Assembly (NCBI RefSeq): GCF_000743355.1
Contig: NZ_JQEI01000025.1
Location: 204,672 to 268,671 of the forward strand
Length of the DNA: 64,000 nucleotides
Origin: Serratia sp. Ag1
Lineage (GTDB): Bacteria > Pseudomonadota > Gammaproteobacteria > Enterobacterales > Enterobacteriaceae
Direction: 5' to 3'
Part shown: positions 55,416-64,000 of the stretch, piece by piece
Layout: each line of letters starts with the position of its first letter
Position numbering within the stretch: position 1 is the first letter of the stretch
Translations under genes and position numbers: made by a program
The notes under the pieces: model-generated
The model's input: the letters and a program-made list of their open reading frames with translations, nothing else
The model's database searches: none
What the model was told of the DNA's origin: nothing

Positions 55416-56140
55416 TCACTAGCTGTGGTTGTGCCAATGTTATCTTAACGTGGTCAAGTGACAACAATCCTGAAGTAGAAAATCAGGTTTATTGCTTTTT
55501 AAGTAAACCTAAGAAATAGGGGAGCCCTATTTCATCATATTTATTATGACTACTGTTGCTTGTTAATGAGACACGAATGTGTCGGCAGTACTCGCTATGA
55601 TTTCTCTCCTGGTAGGGGGCTCTCTGATGTCCCCTCAAGAGTGTTGCTAGCAACTCTCCATTTGAATAATCCCCTCTCTTTTGTATCCTTCGCTTAATGG
55701 TGGCTATGGCTCCAGACAGCGCAGTTTTCTCATTTTCACATCTTATTAATTTTCATTAAAAAAGATTTATTACACAGTTTTTCATTCAAAGTAAATAATC
55801 AAGAATAATCTTAAAAAATATAAAATAAGAAAAATCTAGGAATGGATTATTTATTTAATCCAAGGATTATTTTAACTTGCTTTTTTATGTATTTTTAATG
55901 ATTTTTTACATTTTAATTTCAATAAAAACAGTGTGTTATATGTAATTCTCAAGAGGGGTTACTTATTTTTACTTAGCGTAGTGTTTTTATGCTGAAAACC
56001 ATCGTATAGGGTGCGTAATTTGAGAGGGGAATTGGTGATAAGATGCGCGGTGATTAACTCGTATGTCAATGCGAGTATATGTTGCTATCAGGGAATGTAA
56101 TTAAATTCTAATCGGAACTGCGTCTGGAGTTATGACATAC
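55416..56140. promoter_or_regulatory. AT-rich region upstream of the giant adhesin gene
   Basis: 725 bp with very high AT content, long A and T tracts (about 55740-55990), and no supported gene. It should contain the promoter of the adhesin gene and probably silencer sites for H-NS-type proteins. No defined operator was recognised. Confidence 0.5.
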
Positions 56141-59100
56141 ATGGATAAAACAATAGTTCTGGCTGTTAACAGCGGTGAAGGAAAAACCCGTTTGTTAACT
56201 GCGAACGCCAACAAGGCTGTTAAAGTTAAATTGATTCAAGGTAATAAATACCTGCTGAAAAATCTGGGTAACGATTTTGCACCGGAGAACATTACCTTGG
56301 TACGTGTAGGCAAAGCGCTACACGTCATCCAGGAAGGAGATACTCAAGCCAGTATCATTATTGAAGATTATTTCAATGGTGAGGCCAACAATCCGATTCT
56401 GCTGGGAATGGCAGAAGATGGGCAATTATATGCTTACGTGCCGTTGTCCGGTGAGGGTTACGAGCATGGTTATCTGACCAGTGAAGGTGAGTTGTCACCA
56501 GCCGCTTTGGGCGGCCCTGCGTTAGGTAGCGGCAACGGTATATTCACTTCTTCAGATGACGATCACAACGCCTTGTTTGGCCTGCTCGGCTGGGTAGCGG
56601 CAGCAACCGCAATCGGTGCCGGTGCCGCAGTGGCCTACCATAACCGCAGCCAGGGTGATAACAACACGGCTGACACCACACCACCGGCAAAACCGGCCAT
56701 CGGCCAGGCGCTGGACCAGACCGGTGCCATCACCGGGGTTATCCAGAATGGCAGCGTCACCGACGAAACCCGTCCGGTACTGAGCGGTCAGGGGACGCCT
56801 GGCGATCTCATCACCCTCTATGACAATGGCCAGGCCATCGGCAGCGTGGTGATCGACGACCAAGGTCAGTGGACCCTGACGCCAAACACCGATTTGGGCG
56901 AAGGTTCTCACCAACTGGTGATCACCGAGACCGATCCGTCCGGCAACGTCAGCTCCCCTTCCGATCCGCTGGAATTCAACGTCGATACCACCCCGCCGGA
57001 TGTTCCGGGTCTGCAGCACGTGATGGATAAAGTCGGTGAACACGTCGGCGAAATCACCGCAGGTGGGGTGACCGACGATCCTCGTCCTGAACTGAGCGGC
57101 AGCGGCGAAGCGGGCAGCAAAGTCACCATTTATGACAACGGCACCGTGATTGGTGAAACCGAGGTCAACGAAGATGGCCGCTGGTTCTTCAAGCCTGACA
57201 CCGACCTGACCGACGGCAGCCACACCCTGACGGTATCACAGACCGATCCGGCGGGTAACCAGAGCGAGCAGTCTGGCGGCTGGACCTTTACCGTCGACAC
57301 CCAGGCTCCGTCCCAGCCGTCTATCGGCAGCATTATTGACCACACCGGCAGCATCACTGGCCCGTTGACCAACGGCAGCGTGACGGATGAAACCCAGCCG
57401 CAGCTGAATGGCGTGGGTGAGCCGGGCAACGTCATCATCATTACCGACAATGGCAAAACTCTTGGTTCAACCGTCGTTGACGAGCAGGGCAACTGGCGTT
57501 ATGAGGTGGATGAACCTCTGACCGAGGGCAGCCATAAACTGGCCGTGACCGAAGTCGATCAGGCCGGTAACGCCAGCGTACCGTCGGCCCCGATTGAGAT
57601 CGTGGTTGACACCACGGCCCCGGGCAAACCGGACGTGGCCGATGCGCAAGACCACACCGGGCCGATCACCGGGCCGATTGTCAACGGTGGCTCTACCGAT
57701 GAAACCCAGCCTGAGTTGAGCGGTATGGGTGAGCCGGGCAACACAATAACCATTTATGACGGCGGCGAGAAAATCGGCTCCGTGGTGGTGGATAACCACG
57801 GCAAGTGGACTTTCACCCCGGATACCCCCCTGGCTGAAACCGATCACAGCATTACCGTGACCGAAACCGATCCGGCGGGCAATGAAAGTGCGCCTTCCGA
57901 GTCGTTGAACTTTACCGTCGATACCACTGCACCGCTGGAAGGCCCGGATCATCTGGCCATCACCGCGGTTGAAGATCGCGTGGGCGATCGTCAGGGTCTC
58001 GTGGATAACGGCGCCGTCACCGACGACAGCCAGCCGTTGATCAGTGGTATCGGTACCGCAGGCGACACCATTTTTGTGTACACCACCGACAGCGCCGGTC
58101 AACATCCGATCGGCAGCACCGTGGTGCAGGCGGATGGCACCTGGAGCATGACGCCGACGCTGCCGCTGCTCGAAGGCAACAACCAACTGGTTATCGTGGC
58201 TCAGGATCCGGCGGGCAACCGTACCGACTTCTCTTCACCGAGCTACGATATCAGCCTGTTTATCCCGGTCTCGTCCGAGCCTGCCATCACCAGCGTGGTG
58301 GATAACGCCGAGCCACATGTTGGGCCACTGCAGAAGGGCGATGTCACCAATGACAGCACCCCGACCCTGAGCGGCACGGCAATGCCGGGCAACACCGTGA
58401 CTGTCCTGGACAATGGCCAGGCCATTGGCTCGGCCACGGCGGATGCCAACGGCAAGTGGAGCTTTACGCCAGACGCTGCGCTGAAAGACGGCAACCATAA
58501 CCTGAGCGTGACCGCGACCGACGTGGCGGGTAACGTCAGCAAGCCTAGCGGCGGCTTCAACGTGGTGATCGACACCACCGCGCCAGACGCCCCGGGCGAA
58601 GTGATCATCACTGACAACGTGGGTGACAAGACCGGTGAAGTGAAGCCGGGCGAAACCACCGATGACCGTTCACCGACCCTGAGCGGGAAAGGTGAGCCGG
58701 GCGACCTGGTGACGGTAATCGACAACGGCAAAGAGATCGGCAGCACGGTGATCGACGAGAACGGCAACTGGACATTTACGCCAGAGCAGCCGTTGGAGAA
58801 TGGCGATCACAACCTGAGCACCACCGTGACCGATCCGGCAGGCAACGTGAGTGAGCCAGGCCCGGGTGTGAACATCGTGGTGGATGGTACCGGCGTGACC
58901 GTCGAACTGGGTTCGGTGTTTGACAACGTGGGCACCATTACCGGTAACCTGCAGCCGGGTGATGTGACGGACGATGCGCGTCCTGAACTGAGCGGCACCG
59001 GTAAGCCGGGCAGCGTGGTGACCGTGCAGGACGGCGATACCGTACTGGGCAGCACCACCGTGAACACCAACGGCAAGTGGAGCTTTACACCGGACACCGA

Positions 59101-62100
59101 TCTGGGTGAAGGCAACCACAGCCTGACCGTGACTGCTGAAGATGCCGCGGGCAACAGCGTCACCTCGCCAGCGTTTGAGCTGAAGGTGGACACGTTGGCA
59201 CCTGCCCAACCGGTGATTGGTGGAGCGATTGACGACGTGGGTGACGTGCGCGGGCCATTGAGCAGCGGCAGCGTGACCGACGACGCCAACCCGACCTTCA
59301 ACGGGACGGCAGAGCCGGGCAGCATCATCAACGTGTACGACAACGGCAAGCTGTTGGGCTCGGTGAGCACCGACAACAACGGTGCCTGGTCGTTTACCCC
59401 GACTACGCCACTGGTGGAAGGCGATCACAGCATCACCACCACCGCGACGGACAAAGCGGGCAACACCAGTGAGCCGTCTGACGCCTTTGACCTGACCACC
59501 GATTACACAGCTCCACTGACTGGGCCTGAGTTCCTGGCTATCACCGCGGTTGAAGACCGTGTGGGTAACGTGCAGGGCACCATTGCTTCCGGTGGAGTCA
59601 CCGACGATAGCCAACCGTTGATCAGCGGTATCGGCACGGCGGGCGATGTTATCATCGTGTACGCTGCCGATGCGGCAGGTAATCACCCGATTGGCAGCAC
59701 CACAGTACAGGCAGATGGTACCTGGTCTCTGACACCAACCACGCCATTGCTGGAAGGCCAGAACCAACTGACCATCGTGGCGGTGGATGCGGCAGGCAAC
59801 AGGACTACGCCAAGCACCCCATCCTATGACATCAATGTTGACATCACTGTACCGGCACAACCCGCGATCATCAGCGTGGTGGACAACGCCGAGCCGCATG
59901 TGGGGCCACTGCAGAAGGGCGATGTCACCAACGACAGCACCCCGACCCTGAACGGTACAGCCGAAGCTGGCAGTAAAGTCACCATTCTTGACAACGGTCA
60001 GGCCATTGGCTCGGTCACGGCGGATGCCAACGGCAAGTGGACCTTTACGCCAGACGCTGCGCTGAAAGACGGCAATCACAGCCTGAGTATCACCGCGGCT
60101 GATGCAGCGGGTAACGTCAGCAAGCCTAGCGGCGGCTTCAATATTGTGGTCGATACTACGGCCCCGGATGCCCCAGGCGAAGTGATCATCACCGACAACG
60201 TAGGTGACAAGACCGGCGAAGTGAAGCCGGGCGAAACCACCGATGACCGTTCACCGACCCTGAGCGGGAAAGGTGAGCCGGGCGACCTGGTGACGGTGAT
60301 CGACAACGGCAAAGAGATCGGCAGCACGGTGATCGACGAAAACGGTAACTGGACGTTTACGCCGAGTGAGCCGCTGGAGAATGGCGATCACAACTTGAGC
60401 ACCACCGTGACCGATCCGGCAGGCAACGTGAGCGAGCCAGGCCCGGGTGTGAACATCGTGGTGGATGGCACCGGCGTCACCGTCGAACTGGGTTCGGTGT
60501 TTGACAATGTCGGTACTATCACAGGCAACCTGCAGCCGGGTGACGTGACGGACGATGCGCGTCCTGAACTGAGCGGCAGCGGCAAGCCGGGCAGCGTGGT
60601 GACCGTGCAGGACGGCGATACCGTACTGGGCAGCACCACCGTGAACACCAATGGCAAGTGGAGCTTTACACCGGACACCGATCTGGGTGAAGGCAACCAC
60701 AGCCTGACCGTGACTGCTGAAGATGCCGCGGGCAACAGCGTCACCTCGCCAGCGTTTGAGCTGAAGGTGGACACGTTGGCACCCGCCCAACCGGTGATTG
60801 GTGGGGCGATTGACGACGTGGGTGACGTGCGCGGGCCATTGAGCAGCGGCAGCGTGACCGACGACGCCAACCCGACCTTCAACGGGACGGCAGAGCCGGG
60901 CAGCATCATCAACGTGTACGACAACGGCAAGCTGTTGGGTTCGGTGAGCACCGACAACAACGGTGCCTGGTCGTTTACCCCGACTACGCCACTGGTGGAA
61001 GGCGATCACAGCATCACCACTACTGCGATGGACAAGGCGGGCAACACCAGTGAGCCGTCTGACGCCTTTGACCTGACCACCGATTACTCTGCGCCGGATG
61101 CCAGCAAAGTGGCTATCACCGGGGTAGACGATGCCGTGGGCACCCTTGTCGGCAACGTGGCCGCCGGTGGCACCACCGACGACAACCGTCCGACCATCAA
61201 GGGCACCGGGGCGGAAGCCGGTAACACCATTACGGTGTACAACGGCACCACCGTGATCGGTACTGCGTTGGTACAGGCAGACGGCACCTGGTCACTGAAA
61301 CCGACCCTGCCACTGGCCGACGGTCTGGTGACCCTGACCGCCAAGGAAACCGACCCGGTCGGTAACAGCACGGCGGCATCGCCGGAGTATGACTTTACGG
61401 TCAGCACCCAGGCGCCTGCGGCGCCGGTGATCGGGACGGTGGAAGACAATGTCGAACCGCATACCGGCCCATTGCAGAAGGGGGATCTCACCAATGACAA
61501 CACCCCAACCCTGAAAGGGACGGCATTGCCGGGCGGCACCGTGACGGTATTCGACAACGGCACGGCGATCGGCAGCGTCAAAGTGGACAACAACGGTAAC
61601 TGGAGCCTGACGCCGGAGACGGCGCTGAAAGACGGCAGCCATAACCTGACGGCGTCGGTTACCGACAGCATCGGCCAGGTCAGCGATCCTACCGGCGGCT
61701 TCGGTATCGTGATTGATACCCTGCCACCGGCCCCGGCAACCGGTCTGGTGGTCACCGATGACTACGGCAACGTGCAGGGTCCACTGAGCGCGGGCAGCAC
61801 CACCGATGACAATACGCCAACCTTCAGCGGCAAGGCGGACGTGGGCAGTGTGGTCAACGTGCTGGATAACGGCAAGGTGATCGGCAGCACCACCACCGAT
61901 GCCAACGGCAACTGGACCTTCACGCCAAGCACCCCGCTGGACAACGGGGCACACGATTTCACCACCACGGTGACCGATGCGGCGGGTAACACCAGTGGCG
62001 AAGGGGAACACCTGGTGGTGACGGTAGATACCGTTCCTGGGCTGGCGCAACTGACCGGCCTGGTGGATGACGTGGGTGATATCCAGGGTACCATCGCGCA

Positions 62101-64000
62101 GAACGGCGTGACGGACGATACCCGTCCGACGCTGAACGGCACGGCGAAGGCCAACAGCGTGGTCACGGTCAGTGATGGTGGCAATGTGCTGGGCAGTGTG
62201 ACCGCGGACAGCAATGGCAACTGGAGCTTTACGCCAACCACCGATCTGGGTCAGGGCGCACACAGCCTGAGCGCCAGCGCCAAAGATCCGGCGGGCAACG
62301 TCAGCACCAGCAGCAACTGGGCGTTTAGTGTGGACTCGGTGGCCCCGAACGCGCCGTTTATCGACTCGGCCGCGGACGACGTGGGCAGCGTCCAGCCGCA
62401 GAACATGCAGAGCGGCAGTGCAACGGATGACCCGACGCCAACGCTGGCAGGCCGTGCAGAAGCCAACAGCATCGTGAAGGTCTACGACCAGAACGGGTTG
62501 CTGGGCTCGGTACAGACCAACGCCAGTGGCCAGTGGAGCTTTACACCGACCAGCAAATTGTCGGAAGGCGAGCACCGCTTTACGGTGACGGCGACGGACA
62601 AGGCGGGTAACGTCAGCGATCCGTCCAACACCTTTACCCTGACACTGGACTTTACCGCACCGGATGCCAGCAAAGTGGCGATCACCGGGGTGGACGATGC
62701 TGTGGGCGCTATCAAAGGCAATGTGGCTGTCGGTAGTACTACCGACGACAACCGTCCGACCATCAAGGGCACCGGGGCGGAAGCCGGTAACACCATTACG
62801 GTGTACAACGGCACCACCGTGATCGGTACTGCGCTGGTACAGGCGGACGGCACCTGGTCATTGAAACCGACCCTGCCATTGGCCGACGGTCTGGTGACCC
62901 TGACTGCCAAGGAAAGCGATCTGGTGGGCAATACCACCGTGGCATCGCCGGAGTATGGCTTTACGGTCAGTACCCAGGCACCCGCGGCCCCGGTGATCGG
63001 GACGGTGGAAGACAATGTTGAACCGCATACCGGTGCATTGCAGAAGGGTGATATCACCAATGACAACACCCCGACCCTGAAAGGGACGGCGTTGCCGGGC
63101 GGCACCGTGACGGTGTTCGACAACGGCACGGCGATCGGCAGCGTCAAAGTGGACAACAACGGTAACTGGAGCCTGACGCCGGAGACGGCACTGAAAGACG
63201 GCAGCCATAACCTGACGGCGACGGTGGTGGACAGCATTGGCCAGACCAGCCCAAGTACCGGTGACTTCGGTATCGTGATTGACACGCTGCCACCGGCCCC
63301 GGCAACCGGTCTGGTGGTCACTGATGACTACGGCGATGTACAGGGTCCACTGAGCGCGGGCAGCACCACCGATGACAATACGCCAACCTTCAGCGGCAAG
63401 GCGGACGTGGGCAGTGTGGTCAACGTGCTGGATAACGGCAAGGTGATCGGCAGCACCACCACCGATGCCAACGGCAACTGGACCTTCACGCCAAGCACCC
63501 CGCTGGACAACGGGGCACACGATTTCACCACCACGGTGACCGATGCGGCGGGCAACACCAGCGGCGAAGGGGAACACCTGGCGGTAACGGTAGATACCGT
63601 TCCTGGGCTGGCGCAACTGACCGGCCTGGTGGATGACGTGGGTGATATCCAGGGCACCATCGTGCAGAACGGCGTGACGGACGATACCCGTCCGACGCTG
63701 AACGGCACGGCGAAGGCCAACAGCGTGGTCACGGTCAGTGATGGTGGCAATGTGCTGGGCAGTGTGACCGCGGACAGCAACGGCAACTGGAGCTTTACGC
63801 CAAGTACCGATCTGGGCCAGGGCGCACACAGCCTGAGCGCCAGCGCCAAAGAGCCAGCGGGCGGTGTCAGCACCAGCGGTAGCTGGGCGTTTACCGTGGA
63901 CTCGGTGGCCCCGAACGCGCCGTTTATTGACTCGGCTGCGGACGATGTGGGTAGCGTACAGCCGCAGAACATGCAGAGCGGCAGTGCGACAGACGATCCG
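56141..64000 (+). CDS. Giant BapA-like Ig-repeat surface adhesin, N-terminal part
   Basis: An open frame of 2,620 codons that runs off the window. Residues 1 to about 130 form a BapA-prefix-like domain (MDKTIVLAVNSGEGKTRLLT, GNKYLLKNLGNDFAPENITL). A hydrophobic stretch (LFGLLGWVAAATAIGAGAAV, about 143-162) follows, then a Thr/Pro linker. From about residue 180 to the edge there are more than twenty bacterial Ig-like domains of roughly 100 residues each, with the recurring pattern TDDxRPxLSGxGxPGxxVTV, DNGxxIGS, GxWxFTPxxxLxxGxHxL and TDxAGNxS. Such proteins are exported by type I secretion and mediate biofilm or host contact; the C-terminal secretion signal and transporter genes are outside the window. 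Start ATG 56141 has GGAG 11 bases upstream; ATG 56132 is too close to it. Confidence 0.93.
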   Translation, partial: MDKTIVLAVNSGEGKTRLLTANANKAVKVKLIQGNKYLLKNLGNDFAPENITLVRVGKALHVIQEGDTQASIIIEDYFNGEANNPILLGMAEDGQLYAYVPLSGEGYEHGYLTSEGELSPAALGGPALGSGNGIFTSSDDDHNALFGLLGWVAAATAIGAGAAVAYHNRSQGDNNTADTTPPAKPAIGQALDQTGAITGVIQNGSVTDETRPVLSGQGTPGDLITLYDNGQAIGSVVIDDQGQWTLTPNTDLGEGSHQLVITETDPSGNVSSPSDPLEFNVDTTPPDVPGLQHVMDKVGEHVGEITAGGVTDDPRPELSGSGEAGSKVTIYDNGTVIGETEVNEDGRWFFKPDTDLTDGSHTLTVSQTDPAGNQSEQSGGWTFTVDTQAPSQPSIGSIIDHTGSITGPLTNGSVTDETQPQLNGVGEPGNVIIITDNGKTLGSTVVDEQGNWRYEVDEPLTEGSHKLAVTEVDQAGNASVPSAPIEIVVDTTAPGKPDVADAQDHTGPITGPIVNGGSTDETQPELSGMGEPGNTITIYDGGEKIGSVVVDNHGKWTFTPDTPLAETDHSITVTETDPAGNESAPSESLNFTVDTTAPLEGPDHLAITAVEDRVGDRQGLVDNGAVTDDSQPLISGIGTAGDTIFVYTTDSAGQHPIGSTVVQADGTWSMTPTLPLLEGNNQLVIVAQDPAGNRTDFSSPSYDISLFIPVSSEPAITSVVDNAEPHVGPLQKGDVTNDSTPTLSGTAMPGNTVTVLDNGQAIGSATADANGKWSFTPDAALKDGNHNLSVTATDVAGNVSKPSGGFNVVIDTTAPDAPGEVIITDNVGDKTGEVKPGETTDDRSPTLSGKGEPGDLVTVIDNGKEIGSTVIDENGNWTFTPEQPLENGDHNLSTTVTDPAGNVSEPGPGVNIVVDGTGVTVELGSVFDNVGTITGNLQPGDVTDDARPELSGTGKPGSVVTVQDGDTVLGSTTVNTNGKWSFTPDTDLGEGNHSLTVTAEDAAGNSVTSPAFELKVDTLAPAQPVIGGAIDDVGDVRGPLSSGSVTDDANPTFNGTAEPGSIINVYDNGKLLGSVSTDNNGAWSFTPTTPLVEGDHSITTTATDKAGNTSEPSDAFDLTTDYTAPLTGPEFLAITAVEDRVGNVQGTIASGGVTDDSQPLISGIGTAGDVIIVYAADAAGNHPIGSTTVQADGTWSLTPTTPLLEGQNQLTIVAVDAAGNRTTPSTPSYDINVDITVPAQPAIISVVDNAEPHVGPLQKGDVTNDSTPTLNGTAEAGSKVTILDNGQAIGSVTADANGKWTFTPDAALKDGNHSLSITAADAAGNVSKPSGGFNIVVDTTAPDAPGEVIITDNVGDKTGEVKPGETTDDRSPTLSGKGEPGDLVTVIDNGKEIGSTVIDENGNWTFTPSEPLENGDHNLSTTVTDPAGNVSEPGPGVNIVVDGTGVTVELGSVFDNVGTITGNLQPGDVTDDARPELSGSGKPGSVVTVQDGDTVLGSTTVNTNGKWSFTPDTDLGEGNHSLTVTAEDAAGNSVTSPAFELKVDTLAPAQPVIGGAIDDVGDVRGPLSSGSVTDDANPTFNGTAEPGSIINVYDNGKLLGSVSTDNNGAWSFTPTTPLVEGDHSITTTAMDKAGNTSEPSDAFDLTTDYSAPDASKVAITGVDDAVGTLVGNVAAGGTTDDNRPTIKGTGAEAGNTITVYNGTTVIGTALVQADGTWSLKPTLPLADGLVTLTAKETDPVGNSTAASPEYDFTVSTQAPAAPVIGTVEDNVEPHTGPLQKGDLTNDNTPTLKGTALPGGTVTVFDNGTAIGSVKVDNNGNWSLTPETALKDGSHNLTASVTDSIGQVSDPTGGFGIVIDTLPPAPATGLVVTDDYGNVQGPLSAGSTTDDNTPTFSGKADVGSVVNVLDNGKVIGSTTTDANGNWTFTPSTPLDNGAHDFTTTVTDAAGNTSGEGEHLVVTVDTVPGLAQLTGLVDDVGDIQGTIAQNGVTDDTRPTLNGTAKANSVVTVSDGGNVLGSVTADSNGNWSFTPTTDLGQGAHSLSASAKDPAGNVSTSSNWAFSVDSVAPNAPFIDSAADDVGSVQPQNMQSGSATDDPTPTLAGRAEANSIVKVYDQNGLLGSVQTNASGQWSFTPTSKLSEGEHRFTVTATDKAGNVSDPSNTFTLTLDFTAPDASKVAITGVDDAVGAIKGNVAVGSTTDDNRPTIKGTGAEAGNTITVYNGTTVIGTALVQADGTWSLKPTLPLADGLVTLTAKESDLVGNTTVASPEYGFTVSTQAPAAPVIGTVEDNVEPHTGALQKGDITNDNTPTLKGTALPGGTVTVFDNGTAIGSVKVDNNGNWSLTPETALKDGSHNLTATVVDSIGQTSPSTGDFGIVIDTLPPAPATGLVVTDDYGDVQGPLSAGSTTDDNTPTFSGKADVGSVVNVLDNGKVIGSTTTDANGNWTFTPSTPLDNGAHDFTTTVTDAAGNTSGEGEHLAVTVDTVPGLAQLTGLVDDVGDIQGTIVQNGVTDDTRPTLNGTAKANSVVTVSDGGNVLGSVTADSNGNWSFTPSTDLGQGAHSLSASAKEPAGGVSTSGSWAFTVDSVAPNAPFIDSAADDVGSVQPQNMQSGSATDDP
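57927..59507 (+). repeat. Adhesin super-repeat A, copy 1 (1,581 bp)
   Basis: About five Ig-like domains forming a 527-codon unit. The next 1,581 bp repeat it, for long stretches with only scattered base changes. Matching landmarks: GTTGAAG at 57968 and 59549, GATGACCGTT at 58661 and 60242. Boundaries are approximate. Confidence 0.85.
59508..61088 (+). repeat. Adhesin super-repeat A, copy 2 (1,581 bp)
   Basis: The second copy of the 527-codon unit, directly adjacent and in frame. The second half (about 60240-61080) is almost base-for-base the same as 58660-59500, while the first Ig unit has more changes. Confidence 0.85.
61089..62654 (+). repeat. Adhesin super-repeat B, copy 1 (1,566 bp)
   Basis: A different 522-codon block of about five Ig-like domains. 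It begins with GATGCCAGCAAAGTGGC near 61098, which recurs 1,566 bp later; TCGGGACGGT at 61431 and 62997 confirms the period. Confidence 0.85.
62655..64000 (+). repeat. Adhesin super-repeat B, copy 2 (incomplete at window edge)
   Basis: The second copy of the 1,566-bp unit, 1,346 bp of which are in the window. It is nearly identical to 61089-62434. Whether more copies follow cannot be seen. Confidence 0.85.

Noticed and set aside
55416..56140. Small gene in the AT-rich spacer before the adhesin
   Set aside because: Only short frames with many stops; composition fits promoter/silencer DNA better than coding sequence.
58670..61009. Large minus-strand frames of 469 and 252 codons in the adhesin region
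   Set aside because: They repeat with the adhesin's 1,581-bp period and lie opposite a continuous coding frame with clear Ig-like domain patterns.

Overview
The window looks like chromosome of an enterobacterium, most likely Serratia or a close relative in Yersiniaceae. Several blocks keep E. coli gene order with strong protein similarity: yfeZ-yfeY-yfeX, cysPTWA-cysM, crr-ptsI-ptsH-cysK-cysZ, zipA-ligA-ypeB, and yfeH/yfeR. Accessory material is set between these blocks. The genus is an inference from overall character (chaperone-usher fimbriae, M32 peptidase, a giant Bap-type adhesin, dispersed intergenic repeats). No rRNA or tRNA gene was seen to confirm it.

Region 1 (1-5.2 kb): the N-terminal part of an M32 carboxypeptidase, an oligopeptide-type solute-binding protein and a FadR-type GntR regulator lie on the minus strand. 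A SWIM zinc-finger protein follows on the plus strand.

Region 2 (5.2-13.1 kb): a sugar-alcohol catabolic locus. talA and an RpiB-family isomerase are read leftward. An EltD-like zinc dehydrogenase, a polyol-type MFS permease, a short-chain dehydrogenase, split DhaK and DhaL kinase subunits and a SorC-family regulator are read rightward. The set matches the logic of tetritol (erythritol/threitol) degradation: oxidation to erythrulose, phosphorylation, isomerisation to erythrose-4-phosphate, then transaldolase.

Region 3 (13.2-19.6 kb): a complete lac operon (lacI, lacZ, lacY, lacA) with a near-consensus lac operator and a CRP-like site at the right distance. Regions 2 and 3 together lie between talA and maeB, which are divergent neighbours in E. 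coli, so this looks like an insertion of sugar-use genes at a core junction.

Region 4 (19.8-32.1 kb): core metabolism. It holds maeB, an IS110-family transposase remnant, yaiI, hemF, ypeA, a YgiW-like OB-fold protein, yfeZ, yfeY, yfeX and the sulfate/thiosulfate uptake operon cysPTWA with cysM.

Region 5 (32.2-39.4 kb): a minus-strand chaperone-usher fimbrial operon with two pilins, three chaperones, an usher and a tip adhesin, placed between cysM and crr. A terminator-like hairpin follows the major pilin gene.

Region 6 (40.2-52.4 kb): the phosphotransferase genes crr-ptsI-ptsH, then cysK, cysZ, zipA, ligA, a DUF3820 gene, yfeH/yfeR and a second DppA-like binding protein.

Region 7 (52.5-64 kb): a TPR/glycosyltransferase-like protein, about 1 kb of AT-rich spacer with dispersed repeats, a LuxR-type regulator, another AT-rich spacer, and the first 2,620 codons of a giant BapA-like surface adhesin that runs off the window. 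Its Ig-like domains are arranged in two pairs of near-identical super-repeats (1,581 bp and 1,566 bp). Long reading frames on the opposite strand there are shadows.
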